From contig NCJR01000038.1 in NCBI GenBank assembly GCA_002282555.1, positions 1-11,219 of the forward strand: 11,219 bases of DNA, read 5' to 3'. Below the pieces are notes generated by a model, which was not told the DNA's origin, made no database searches, and was given only the letters and a program-made list of their open reading frames with translations. The translations under genes were made by a program, and so were the position numbers. Shown one piece after another: positions 1 through 6,397 of the stretch; the stretch's first letter is position 1; every line of letters begins with the position of its first letter. Origin of the DNA: Rhodobacterales bacterium 34-62-10 (GTDB lineage: Bacteria; Pseudomonadota; Alphaproteobacteria; Rhodobacterales; Rhodobacteraceae).

Positions 1-1
1 G

Positions 2-1537
2 GTCGTCGTCATCATCGGCACCGGCGCAGGCGGCGGTGTTCTGGCCAATGAACTGGCGCAAAAGGGCGTCAAGGTCGTGGCGCTCGAGGCGGGCGGGCGG
101 TATCTGCCCGACGATTACATCAACGACGAATGGGACAGCTTCGGCCAATTGGCCTGGCTGGACGCGCGCACCACCAGCGGCGACTGGCGGGTGGCCAAGG
201 ACTTTGCCGGCCTGCCCGCGTGGATCGTCAAGGCGGTCGGCGGCACCACGACCCATTGGGCCGGTGCCTCGATCCGCTTTCAGGAGCATGAGTGGAAGGC
301 GCTCAGCACCTATGGCGCGGTCGAGGGGGCAAACCTGCTCGACTGGCCCATCGATGCCGCCGAGATGGACCCGTGGTATGCGCTGGCCGAAACCAAGCTG
401 GGCGTCACCCTGACCGAGGGCCGCGCGGGTCTGCCGGGCAACAACAACTACAAGGTCTTTGAAGCCGGTGCCAAGAAGCTGGGCTACAAGGAGGTCCATA
501 CCGGTCGCATGGCCATCAATTCGTCCGATTATGACGACCGGCCAGCCTGCCAGCAGACCGGTTTCTGCTTTCAGGGCTGCAAGTGGGGGGCCAAGTGGTC
601 ATCCGCCTATACCGACATTCCGCGCGGCGAAGCGACAGGCAATCTGGAAGTGCGCGATCATGCCCATGTCGCCCGCATCCTGCATGACGACAGCGGCAAG
701 GTCACAGGGGTCGAATATTTCGACAAGGATGGCAATCTGCATCTGCAAAAGGCGCGGATCGTCAGCGTGGCGGGCAACAGCTTTGAAAGCCCGCGCCTGC
801 TGCTGAACTCTGCCTCCGGCATGTTCCCCAACGGTTTGGCCAACAGCTCGGATCAGGTGGGCCGCAACTACATGCGCCACACCACAGGCTCGATCTACGG
901 CATTTTCGACAAGCCCGTGCGGATGTGGCGCGGCACGACGATGGCCGGGATCGTGCAGGACGAGTCGCGACACGATCCGTCGCGCGGTTTCGTCGGCGGC
1001 TACGAGCTTGAGACGCTGGCGCTGGGCCTGCCCTTCATGGCGGCCTTCCTCAACCCCGGCGGCTGGGGGCGCGGCTTTACCACCGCGCTTGATCACTACG
1101 AGAACATGGCCGGGATGTGGATCGTGGGCGAGGACATGCCGCAAGCCACCAACCGCATCACCCTGTCCGACACCAAGGACCAGTGGGGCCTGCCAGTGGC
1201 CAACGTGCATTTCGACGATCACCCCAATGATATCGCGATGCGCAACCACGCCTGTCAGCAGGGGATGGCGATCTACGATGCGGTGGGGGCGACCCGGTCC
1301 TTCCCGACCCCGCCCTATCCGTCCACGCACAACTTGGGCACCAACCGCATGTCGGAACGGCCCGAGGATGGCGTTTGCAACAAATGGGGTCAGACCCATG
1401 ACATTGCGAACCTGTTCATCTCGGACGGTTCGCAATTCACCACCGGGGCTGCGGAAAACCCGACGCTGACCATCGTGGCGCTGGCAATCCGGCAGGCCGA
1501 TCACATCGCGCGTGAAATGGCAGCGGGCACGATCTGA
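2..1537 (+). CDS. GMC-family FAD-dependent oxidoreductase (5' end outside window)
   Basis: This is a flavoprotein of the glucose-methanol-choline oxidoreductase family, probably oxidising a sugar, sugar acid or alcohol and passing electrons to a partner. The frame is open from the first bases. The FAD-binding Rossmann motif GTGAGGG lies at visible residues 6-12 and the acidic end of strand 2 is E29 (ALEAGG), so only a short N-terminal piece is missing. A cysteine cluster C-x5-C-x3-C (C183, C189, C193; nt 548-580) resembles the region that holds a 3Fe-4S cluster in membrane-bound FAD gluconate and glucose dehydrogenases. The C-terminal GMC domain is complete: HNLGTNRM with likely catalytic H443, DGSQF, and ENPTLT with N486, giving a His/Asn pair. 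The gluconate 2-dehydrogenase-type flavoprotein subunit is the closest type I can name. The usual small subunit and cytochrome are not visible and could lie upstream. The GTG at 77 is internal. Family is certain; substrate is not. Confidence 0.9.
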   Translation, partial: VVVIIGTGAGGGVLANELAQKGVKVVALEAGGRYLPDDYINDEWDSFGQLAWLDARTTSGDWRVAKDFAGLPAWIVKAVGGTTTHWAGASIRFQEHEWKALSTYGAVEGANLLDWPIDAAEMDPWYALAETKLGVTLTEGRAGLPGNNNYKVFEAGAKKLGYKEVHTGRMAINSSDYDDRPACQQTGFCFQGCKWGAKWSSAYTDIPRGEATGNLEVRDHAHVARILHDDSGKVTGVEYFDKDGNLHLQKARIVSVAGNSFESPRLLLNSASGMFPNGLANSSDQVGRNYMRHTTGSIYGIFDKPVRMWRGTTMAGIVQDESRHDPSRGFVGGYELETLALGLPFMAAFLNPGGWGRGFTTALDHYENMAGMWIVGEDMPQATNRITLSDTKDQWGLPVANVHFDDHPNDIAMRNHACQQGMAIYDAVGATRSFPTPPYPSTHNLGTNRMSERPEDGVCNKWGQTHDIANLFISDGSQFTTGAAENPTLTIVALAIRQADHIAREMAAGTI

Positions 1538-1548
1538 CCTGCAACACG

Positions 1549-1580
1549 ACCGGGCGCGCGCAGCGCCACGCGCCCGGTTT
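1549..1580 (+). terminator. Rho-independent-like terminator after the GMC oxidoreductase
   Basis: A perfect 10-bp GC-rich stem (ACCGGGCGCG at 1549-1558 pairing with CGCGCCCGGT at 1569-1578) with a 10-base loop starts 11 bases after the oxidoreductase stop codon. Only a short T run (TTT, 1578-1580) follows, so it is a weak intrinsic terminator by sequence but well placed. It separates the oxidoreductase from the next unit. Confidence 0.65.
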
Positions 1581-1724
1581 CATCGCAAAAGAACGCCGAT
1601 GTGTTCCGGAAATGGCCGGAAGGCTTGGCCGTCATGCGCATGTCTCACAGCAAGGATGATTGGCCTTGCCACAGGCCACGCCTTTATCTGGAGACGATGC
1701 GCAGCTTGCATTTCATGAACGGGG

Positions 1725-1753
1725 TTGACTTGGACCAATCTGCTTGGTTGGGT
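1725..1753 (+). promoter_or_regulatory. Possible promoter element with overlapping palindrome
   Basis: TTGACT at 1725-1730 is a good -35 match. The hexamer 17 bases further on (TTGGGT, 1748-1753) is a poor -10. The palindrome ACCAA-TCTGC-TTGGT (1734-1748) sits in the spacer, where a repressor could block polymerase. The site lies about 100 bases before the ligase start and would be its only candidate promoter. This rests on motif resemblance alone. Confidence 0.2.
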
Positions 1754-1835
1754 CTTGCAAACGTTGACGCAAGGCTTCACCTGCGGGGGCTTCGCATCAT
1801 GGCGTCACCTGCCCGAGGAGGGGTGGGTGTCGACT

Positions 1836-1844
1836 GGAGGGGGG
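1836..1844 (+). promoter_or_regulatory. Ribosome binding site deciding the ligase start
   Basis: GGAGGGGGG lies with its GGAGG core (1836-1840) 10 bases before the ATG at 1851. It supports 1851 over the open frame that runs further upstream. A second run, AGGAGGGG at 1816-1823, lies only 3 bases before an in-frame GTG at 1827, which is a less likely start. Confidence 0.6.
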
Positions 1845-1850
1845 ATCACC

Positions 1851-3383
1851 ATGACGGATACACTGGCAGCGCTGATCGGCGCACAGGATGGAAATACCCC
1901 GGCAATCGGGGCACCGGGTCGAGAGTGGCTCAGCTATGCAGGCTTGGCTGATCAATGCGCCCATGTCGCAGACGCGCTCCATAAAGCGGGCGTCGGACGT
2001 CATGATCGCGTGGCAATCGTGCTACCGAACGGACCAGAAATGGCTGTGGCGTTTGTCAGCGTGGCAGCTGTCGCCACGACTTGCCCGCTGAACCCCGCCT
2101 ACAGGCAGGATGAGTTCACGTTTTATCTCGACGATCTCAAGGCCAAGGCGATCATTCTCAGCGAGGATGAAACTGGTCCCGCGCATGCCGCAGCGGTGGC
2201 GCAGGGTTTGGCGATTATCCGCCTCTCGATTGAAAGAACCCAACCCGCCGGGCGTTTTACGCTGACGGCGGAAACCTCGGCGGGCACAGCCGACACGAAA
2301 CATCCGGACGCGGATGACGTGGCGCTGATCCTGCACACATCGGGGACCACCTCGCGGCCCAAGATTGTGCCCCTTCTGCAATCCAATATCGCGGCCTCGG
2401 CACGTCATATCGGCACCTCGCTGGCGCTGACACCCGCCGATCGCTGCATGAACGCGATGCCGCTGTTCCATATCCACGGGTTGATCGCCGCCGTTTCTGC
2501 CAGCCTCGCGTCTGGTGGTTCGGTCTGGTGCGCGCCCGGTTTCGACGCGCTGAAATTCTTCGGCTGGATGGAGGAGGCGCGCCCGACATGGTACACAGCC
2601 GTTCCGACCATGCATCAGGCAATCCTTGCCCGCGCGGGACGCAATGCTGAAACGATCACCAAGGTGCCGCTGCGCTTCCTGCGGTCGTCCTCGGCCTCGT
2701 TGCCCGGCCCTGTGATGGAAGCGCTGGCCGAAACCTTCAAGGCCCCGGTGATCGAAGCGTATGGCATGACCGAGGCCGCGCATCAGATGGCGTCAAACCC
2801 GCTGCGGCCCGGCGCGCAGAAACCCGGATCAGTCGGCGTTGCGGCAGGCCCCTTGCTCCGCGTCGCCCACGAGGTCGAGAACCGCCTGATCGACGGCGTG
2901 GGCGAGATCGTGATTTCCGGCCCCAATGTCACGCCCGGATACGAGGGCAACCCGGAAGCCAACGCCAAGAACTTTTTTGAGGCCGAGGGGCGGCGGTGGT
3001 TCCGGACGGGAGACCAGGGCCAGTTGGACCCGCAGGGCTATCTGACCCTGACAGGTCGGTTGAAGGAAATCATCAACCGCGGCGGCGAAAAAGTCTCACC
3101 ACTGGAAGTGGACGGCGTGCTTTCCGCGCATCCGGCCGTGGCACAGGTCGTAACCTTCGCTGTGCCACACGCAAAACTGGGGGAAGAGGTGGCAGCAGCC
3201 GTCGTTCTGAAAGAAGGCATGGAGGCAACCGAGAGCGAGATCCGCGACTTTGCCAGCACCCAGCTTGCGGCATTCAAGGTGCCGCGCAAAGTGGTGATCC
3301 TGACCGAGATCCCGAAAGGGGCAACAGGCAAGCTGCAACGGATCGGCTTGGCCGAAAAACTGGGGCTGGTGGAAAAGGCATGA
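1851..3383 (+). CDS. AMP-forming acyl-CoA synthetase, oxalate-CoA ligase-like
   Basis: A 510-residue ANL-superfamily ligase that should activate a carboxylic acid with ATP and join it to CoA in the cytoplasm. Core motifs are all present: P-loop TSGTTSRPK (163-171), YGMTEA (304-309), TGD (386-388), GRLKEIINRGGEKVSP starting at 402 and the catalytic lysine K494 in PKGATGK. The variant P-loop with SRPK and the stretch EAYGMTEAAHQMASNP are hallmarks I associate with the oxalyl-CoA synthetase branch (yeast Pcs60, plant AAE3) rather than long-chain FadD. Length is normal for the family. ATG 1851 is chosen because of a strong ribosome binding site and because the N-terminus then starts just before the first conserved block; the frame stays open upstream to 1725 with a non-protein-like translation. 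The stop overlaps the start of the next gene. No oxalyl-CoA decarboxylase is in view, so oxalate as substrate is inference; another small acid is possible. Confidence 0.9.
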   Translation: MTDTLAALIGAQDGNTPAIGAPGREWLSYAGLADQCAHVADALHKAGVGRHDRVAIVLPNGPEMAVAFVSVAAVATTCPLNPAYRQDEFTFYLDDLKAKAIILSEDETGPAHAAAVAQGLAIIRLSIERTQPAGRFTLTAETSAGTADTKHPDADDVALILHTSGTTSRPKIVPLLQSNIAASARHIGTSLALTPADRCMNAMPLFHIHGLIAAVSASLASGGSVWCAPGFDALKFFGWMEEARPTWYTAVPTMHQAILARAGRNAETITKVPLRFLRSSSASLPGPVMEALAETFKAPVIEAYGMTEAAHQMASNPLRPGAQKPGSVGVAAGPLLRVAHEVENRLIDGVGEIVISGPNVTPGYEGNPEANAKNFFEAEGRRWFRTGDQGQLDPQGYLTLTGRLKEIINRGGEKVSPLEVDGVLSAHPAVAQVVTFAVPHAKLGEEVAAAVVLKEGMEATESEIRDFASTQLAAFKVPRKVVILTEIPKGATGKLQRIGLAEKLGLVEKA

Positions 3384-4360
3384 AAATCTGCATCTTCGGC
3401 GCAGGCTCCATCGGAGGCTACATGGGCGCAAAGCTTGCCGAGGCCGGGGCCGATGTCAGCCTTGTCGCGCGCGGCCCCCACTTGGCGGCGATGCAGGCCA
3501 ATGGCCTGACGCTGATCGAGGAAGGCGAGACGAAAACCTACAAGGTGAACGCATCGGATGACCCTGCCGCCCTCGGGCATCAGGACTATGTCATCGTGAC
3601 CCTCAAGGCTCATTCTGTCCCTCCTGTGGTCAGTCGCATGCAGCCGCTCATCGGCCCAGACACCACAATCGTATCCGGAGTGAACGGCGTGCCATGGTGG
3701 TATTTCCACAAGATCGGCGGCCCGCTGGAGGGCACCCGGCTGGCAACAGTCGATCCGAATGATGCGCAATGGAATGGCTTTGGCCCTGATCGTGTGCTGG
3801 GCTGCGTGGTGTATCCGGCGGCCGAGGTGATCGCGCCGGGGGTTGTCAAGCATATCGAGGGGAACCGCTTCTCTCTGGGTGAACCTGACGGGTCGAAATC
3901 CGAGCGGGCCACCCGCCTGTCGGACGCATTGGCAAAGGCCGGGCTGAAAGCACCTGTTCGCCCTCGCCTGCGCGATGAAATCTGGGTGAAACTCTGGGGC
4001 AACCTCAGCTTCAATCCGATTTCGGCCCTGACCCATGCCACGCTGGATGTACTGTGCACCGACCCCGGCACCCGCGCCGTGGCGCGCGGCATGATGCTGG
4101 AGGCGCAGGAGATCGCCGAAAAGCTTGGCGTCAAATTCCCCATCGACGTGGACCGCCGCATCGACGGTGGTGCTGCGGTCGGCGCACACCGAACCTCAAT
4201 GCTGCAGGATCTGGATGCCGGGCGGCCCATGGAAATCGATGCGCTCCTGGGATCCGTGCGGGAACTTGGGCGCGTGACGGACACGCCAACCCCCACCATC
4301 GACACGGTCTTGGCCTTGGTGACCTTGCGAGCAAAGGTTGCCGGCCTGTACAGTGGCTGA
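3380..4360 (+). CDS. 2-dehydropantoate 2-reductase (ketopantoate reductase) family protein
   Basis: A 326-residue NAD(P)-dependent reductase of the PanE/ApbA family, which reduces a 2-keto acid to the 2-hydroxy acid. It has the N-terminal dinucleotide motif GAGSIGG (7-13), K76 in TLKAH, N102 in GVNGVPWW, and the C-terminal helical domain with K204, N208 and N212 (KLWGNLSFNP), S273 and E285 (MEID). Spacings among these match those of E. coli PanE K176, N180, N184, S244 and E256 to within one residue, so catalytic competence is likely. The start ATG overlaps the ligase stop as ATGA, implying translational coupling and a shared pathway. Many bacteria hold several PanE paralogs. Placement beside a CoA ligase rather than pan genes argues against this being the housekeeping pantothenate enzyme, so I give no symbol; the true substrate may be another keto or hydroxy acid. 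Confidence 0.88.
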   Translation: MKICIFGAGSIGGYMGAKLAEAGADVSLVARGPHLAAMQANGLTLIEEGETKTYKVNASDDPAALGHQDYVIVTLKAHSVPPVVSRMQPLIGPDTTIVSGVNGVPWWYFHKIGGPLEGTRLATVDPNDAQWNGFGPDRVLGCVVYPAAEVIAPGVVKHIEGNRFSLGEPDGSKSERATRLSDALAKAGLKAPVRPRLRDEIWVKLWGNLSFNPISALTHATLDVLCTDPGTRAVARGMMLEAQEIAEKLGVKFPIDVDRRIDGGAAVGAHRTSMLQDLDAGRPMEIDALLGSVRELGRVTDTPTPTIDTVLALVTLRAKVAGLYSG

Positions 4361-4367
4361 GAAGGCC

Positions 4368-4408
4368 GCATCCGGCTGAGTATGAGCCACGCCGGGTTTG
4401 CCGGATGC
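4368..4408 (+). repeat. Inverted repeat just downstream of the ligase/reductase unit
   Basis: GCATCCGGC (4368-4376) and GCCGGATGC (4400-4408) form a perfect 9-bp stem around a 23-base loop, starting 8 bases after the reductase stop. There is no T run after it. It may act as a transcript end or mRNA-stabilising structure, but the long loop makes it a poor intrinsic terminator. Confidence 0.4.
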
Positions 4409-4507
4409 TGATGGACGACACGTCAACGCAATGACACGAAGTCAATCGTAGCATGGGTCAGGCCATCAAGCCGCAATACCACAATCACAGTCATAGCTGT
4501 CTGATGG

Positions 4508-4641
4508 GGTGAGCAGGTAAACGCCATCGATCCGAGAGAACCTGCGAAAAACCGATCTACCAGAAACCCAACACCTGAAAACCGGGACGCAGGCACAAGA
4601 CCTACCCCTATCTGCTGCGCGGGCTGCGGGTCGAACCACCC
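4508..4641 (+). pseudogene. Remnant of an IS3-family transposase (orfB)
   Basis: In the frame beginning at 4546 the DNA reads EKPIYQKPNT, then a stop (TGA 4576-4578), then KPGRRHKTYPYLLRGLRVE up to 4635. This matches from memory the conserved segment of IS3-group OrfB transposases (IYQKPNTSKP..HKTYPYLLRGLRVERPNQVW) that lies just before the first catalytic Asp of the DDE integrase core. Homology appears to begin near 4508, where another frame reads GEQVNA, like the GxxVNxKR part of the same proteins, so at least one frameshift or small deletion separates the pieces. Similarity is lost after 4638. The N-terminal OrfA, the catalytic core and the terminal inverted repeats are not visible. It is a dead fragment of about 130 bases, left by an old insertion or rearrangement between the two operons. 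Confidence 0.72.
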
Positions 4642-4810
4642 CTAAAAACCTGCGCAATTTTGATCTTCTTGCAAAACCAACGCCGAACTCAAGACCACAG
4701 TCTGCGTTTGAGGATGCGCAAGCAGCGTTCAACTGGCGATCAGGATGCATTTGTTGCAGTCCTACACATCAGTGTCACACCAAGAGAATAGCAGTCGGGC
4801 AAATGTTCTT

Positions 4811-4815
4811 GGAGG
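4811..4815 (+). promoter_or_regulatory. Ribosome binding site deciding the binding-protein start
   Basis: GGAGG lies 5 bases before ATG 4821. An upstream in-frame ATG at 4803 has no such site. Starting there would add six residues, including an acidic one, ahead of the basic signal-peptide end. Confidence 0.7.
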
Positions 4816-4820
4816 TTGCT

Positions 4821-6314
4821 ATGCTTGTGACAAAAAAACGGTTGCTCGGTTTCGTATGTGTAGCTGCGCTGGGCACTGCCTTTGCCGAACCCGCACTAGC
4901 GAAATCGGAAGTTTCCTTGGGGTTTCAACAGGAGCCTACATCCCTCGACCCAACCTCGGATGCGACAGCGTCCATCGATGCGATCATCTCTGCCAATGTG
5001 CTGGAATCGCTGACAACCGTGAACGAAGCTGGTGAGGTGATCCCTGCCCTTGCCGAAAACTGGACCATCTCGCCCGATGGTCGGACTTATACGTTCAAAC
5101 TGGCGCAGGGCGTGACCTTTCACGATGGTACCTCGTTCGACGCTGAGGATGTGAAGTTCTCCTTCGACCGCGCGATGGCAGAGGGCAGCGAGAACCCATC
5201 CAAGGGGGTCTTTGCCCCGATTGAGAACGTAACAGTGATTGATCCTGCGACCGTCGAGATCAAACTGAAGAACCGCGATGCGTTCTTCTTGTTCAGCATT
5301 GCTCAGGGCGACGCGTCGATCGTGGCAAAAGAGAGCGTGGACTCACTCAAAACCAATCCCATCGGTACCGGGGCATACAAATTCGAAAACTGGACCCGCG
5401 GCGACCGCCTTGTGCTTGTAAAGAATACGGACCATCGCAACACCGCCGAGGCTGCGATGGAACGGATTGAGATCCGGTTCATTTCGGATCCCGCTGCGGC
5501 GTCGGCCGCGCTGCTGTCGGGGGAACTTGACGCGTTCCCCGGCTTTCCTGCGCCTGAGCTTTTGCCCCAGTTCGAAGCAGACCCACGTTTCACTGTCGAG
5601 GTCGGCAGCACAGAGGGCGAAGTCATTCTGGCCATCAACAATTCGAAGGCGCCATTCGACAACATCGAAGTACGCCGTGCCATCAGCCATGCCATCGACC
5701 GGTCGGAGATCATCGACGGCGCGATGTACGGCCGTGCCACACCTATCGGCAGCTTCTATCCCCCGCATGGCCCGGCTTATGTGGACCTGACGGCGCGGTA
5801 TCCCCATGATACGGCACAGGCAACCCAGATGTTCGAAGCCGCAGGTGTCGCAGGCAGCACGATGACCATTCGGGTACCACCCTTCCCTTATGCGACACGC
5901 TCGGCAGAAATCATTCAGGCACAACTGACCGAAGCGGGTATCGACGCACGCGTCGAGAATGTCGAATGGGGGTTCTGGCTGGATGAGGTCTTCAAGAAAC
6001 TCAACTACGACATGACGATCATTGCGCATACCAGTCCAAACGACCTGGGCAATTTCGCAAAAGGGAAAGACTACTTCTATGGCTTCCAGAACGACACGTT
6101 CGACGCGCTCTGGCAGCAGATCAGCACCGAAAGCGATCCTGCCGCCCGCATTGCATTGGAGAAAGAGGCGCAGACCTGGCTGGCCGAAGAAGCCGTGCAT
6201 GGGTTCTTGTTCCAGCTTCCGCAACTGGGAGTCTATGACAAGGATTTGCGCGGGTACTGGACGTCGGCTCCGGTTCTATTCGAACCTTTCGCCAAGCTTT
6301 ACTGGGCAGAGTGA
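4821..6314 (+). CDS. Periplasmic substrate-binding protein of a Dpp/Opp-type ABC importer
   Basis: A 497-residue extracellular solute-binding protein of family 5 (SBP_bac_5), which captures the substrate in the periplasm for the permeases encoded downstream. The N-terminus is a classic Sec signal: basic TKKR at 4-7, a hydrophobic core, and a likely cut after ALA at residue 27. There is no lipobox, so it should be a soluble periplasmic protein. Family marks include QEPTSLDP (37-44), LAENWTISPDG near 77, the block YTFKLAQGVTFHDG near 90, GTGAYKF (182-188) and VRRAISHAIDR (284-294). The length is typical. The family binds peptides, opines, nickel, sugars and glycosides, so the ligand is not given by family. 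The neighbouring phosphoester hydrolases suggest a phosphorylated or phosphodiester ligand, which is inference. It is the first gene of the importer operon and is separated from the rest by a hairpin-containing gap. Confidence 0.93.
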   Translation: MLVTKKRLLGFVCVAALGTAFAEPALAKSEVSLGFQQEPTSLDPTSDATASIDAIISANVLESLTTVNEAGEVIPALAENWTISPDGRTYTFKLAQGVTFHDGTSFDAEDVKFSFDRAMAEGSENPSKGVFAPIENVTVIDPATVEIKLKNRDAFFLFSIAQGDASIVAKESVDSLKTNPIGTGAYKFENWTRGDRLVLVKNTDHRNTAEAAMERIEIRFISDPAAASAALLSGELDAFPGFPAPELLPQFEADPRFTVEVGSTEGEVILAINNSKAPFDNIEVRRAISHAIDRSEIIDGAMYGRATPIGSFYPPHGPAYVDLTARYPHDTAQATQMFEAAGVAGSTMTIRVPPFPYATRSAEIIQAQLTEAGIDARVENVEWGFWLDEVFKKLNYDMTIIAHTSPNDLGNFAKGKDYFYGFQNDTFDALWQQISTESDPAARIALEKEAQTWLAEEAVHGFLFQLPQLGVYDKDLRGYWTSAPVLFEPFAKLYWAE

Positions 6315-6354
6315 CTTCGCGGACCCGCGCCAAATAGAACGCATGATCTTACTG

Positions 6355-6376
6355 CGGGCGGCACCCTTGCCGCCCG
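6355..6376 (+). promoter_or_regulatory. Intercistronic stem-loop between binding protein and permease genes
   Basis: CGGGCGGC (6355-6362) and GCCGCCCG (6369-6376) form a perfect 8-bp GC stem with a 6-base loop. It lies in the 83-base gap after the binding-protein stop and 21 bases before the permease ATG. No T run follows. Similar hairpins in other importer operons partly stop transcription or protect the upstream mRNA, giving more binding protein than membrane components; that role here is inferred from position. Confidence 0.6.
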
Positions 6377-6397
6377 AGGCATGACGGACAAACCTGA

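Larger units (their letters stand above)
1581..1850. other. Non-coding leader upstream of the acyl-CoA ligase gene
   Basis: About 270 bases lie between the terminator and the ligase start. Open frames here have no recognisable protein character and I call no gene. The stretch contains two short inverted repeats: TGGCCT at 1661-1666 with AGGCCA at 1673-1678, and ACCAA at 1734-1738 with TTGGT at 1744-1748. It also has two purine-rich Shine-Dalgarno-like runs near its end. It presumably holds the promoter for the ligase/reductase unit, but no convincing paired -35/-10 is visible. Confidence 0.5.
4361..4820. other. Non-coding interval between the two gene units
   Basis: This 460-base gap has no intact gene. 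By eye it is richer in A, C and T than the flanking genes. It holds the inverted repeat at 4368-4408 and a decayed IS3-type transposase piece at about 4508-4641. The remaining roughly 160 bases before the binding-protein gene must contain its promoter. I could not assign -35 and -10 boxes there with confidence. Confidence 0.6.

Noticed and set aside
599..1504. Long open frame on the - strand inside the GMC oxidoreductase
   Set aside because: It is antisense to a well-supported gene, its translation is low in complexity and rich in His, Arg and Gly, and it has no family motif. It is a high-GC shadow.
1601..1951. Possible small gene in the leader before the ligase
   Set aside because: No ribosome binding site, no recognisable motif, and it runs into the ligase gene in another frame.
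2996..3379. Upstream extension of the reductase frame into the ligase gene
   Set aside because: The added residues are Arg/Gly-rich and lack protein character. The dinucleotide motif starts right after ATG 3380, as in PanE proteins.
3038..4189. 383-residue open frame on the - strand over the ligase/reductase junction
   Set aside because: It is antisense to two genes with full motif sets and its translation matches nothing I recognise.
4466..4750. 94-residue open frame on the - strand in the intergenic gap
   Set aside because: It crosses the transposase remnant in antisense, is rich in Cys, Arg and Ser, and lacks a family match. The + strand reading explains part of it better.
4743..4800. 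Candidate promoter boxes just before the binding-protein gene (TTGCAG and AT-rich hexamers)
   Set aside because: No pair with proper spacing and reasonable match to consensus could be chosen over others.
5343..6224. 293-residue open frame on the - strand inside the binding-protein gene
   Set aside because: It is antisense to a clear SBP_bac_5 protein and shows no domain features.
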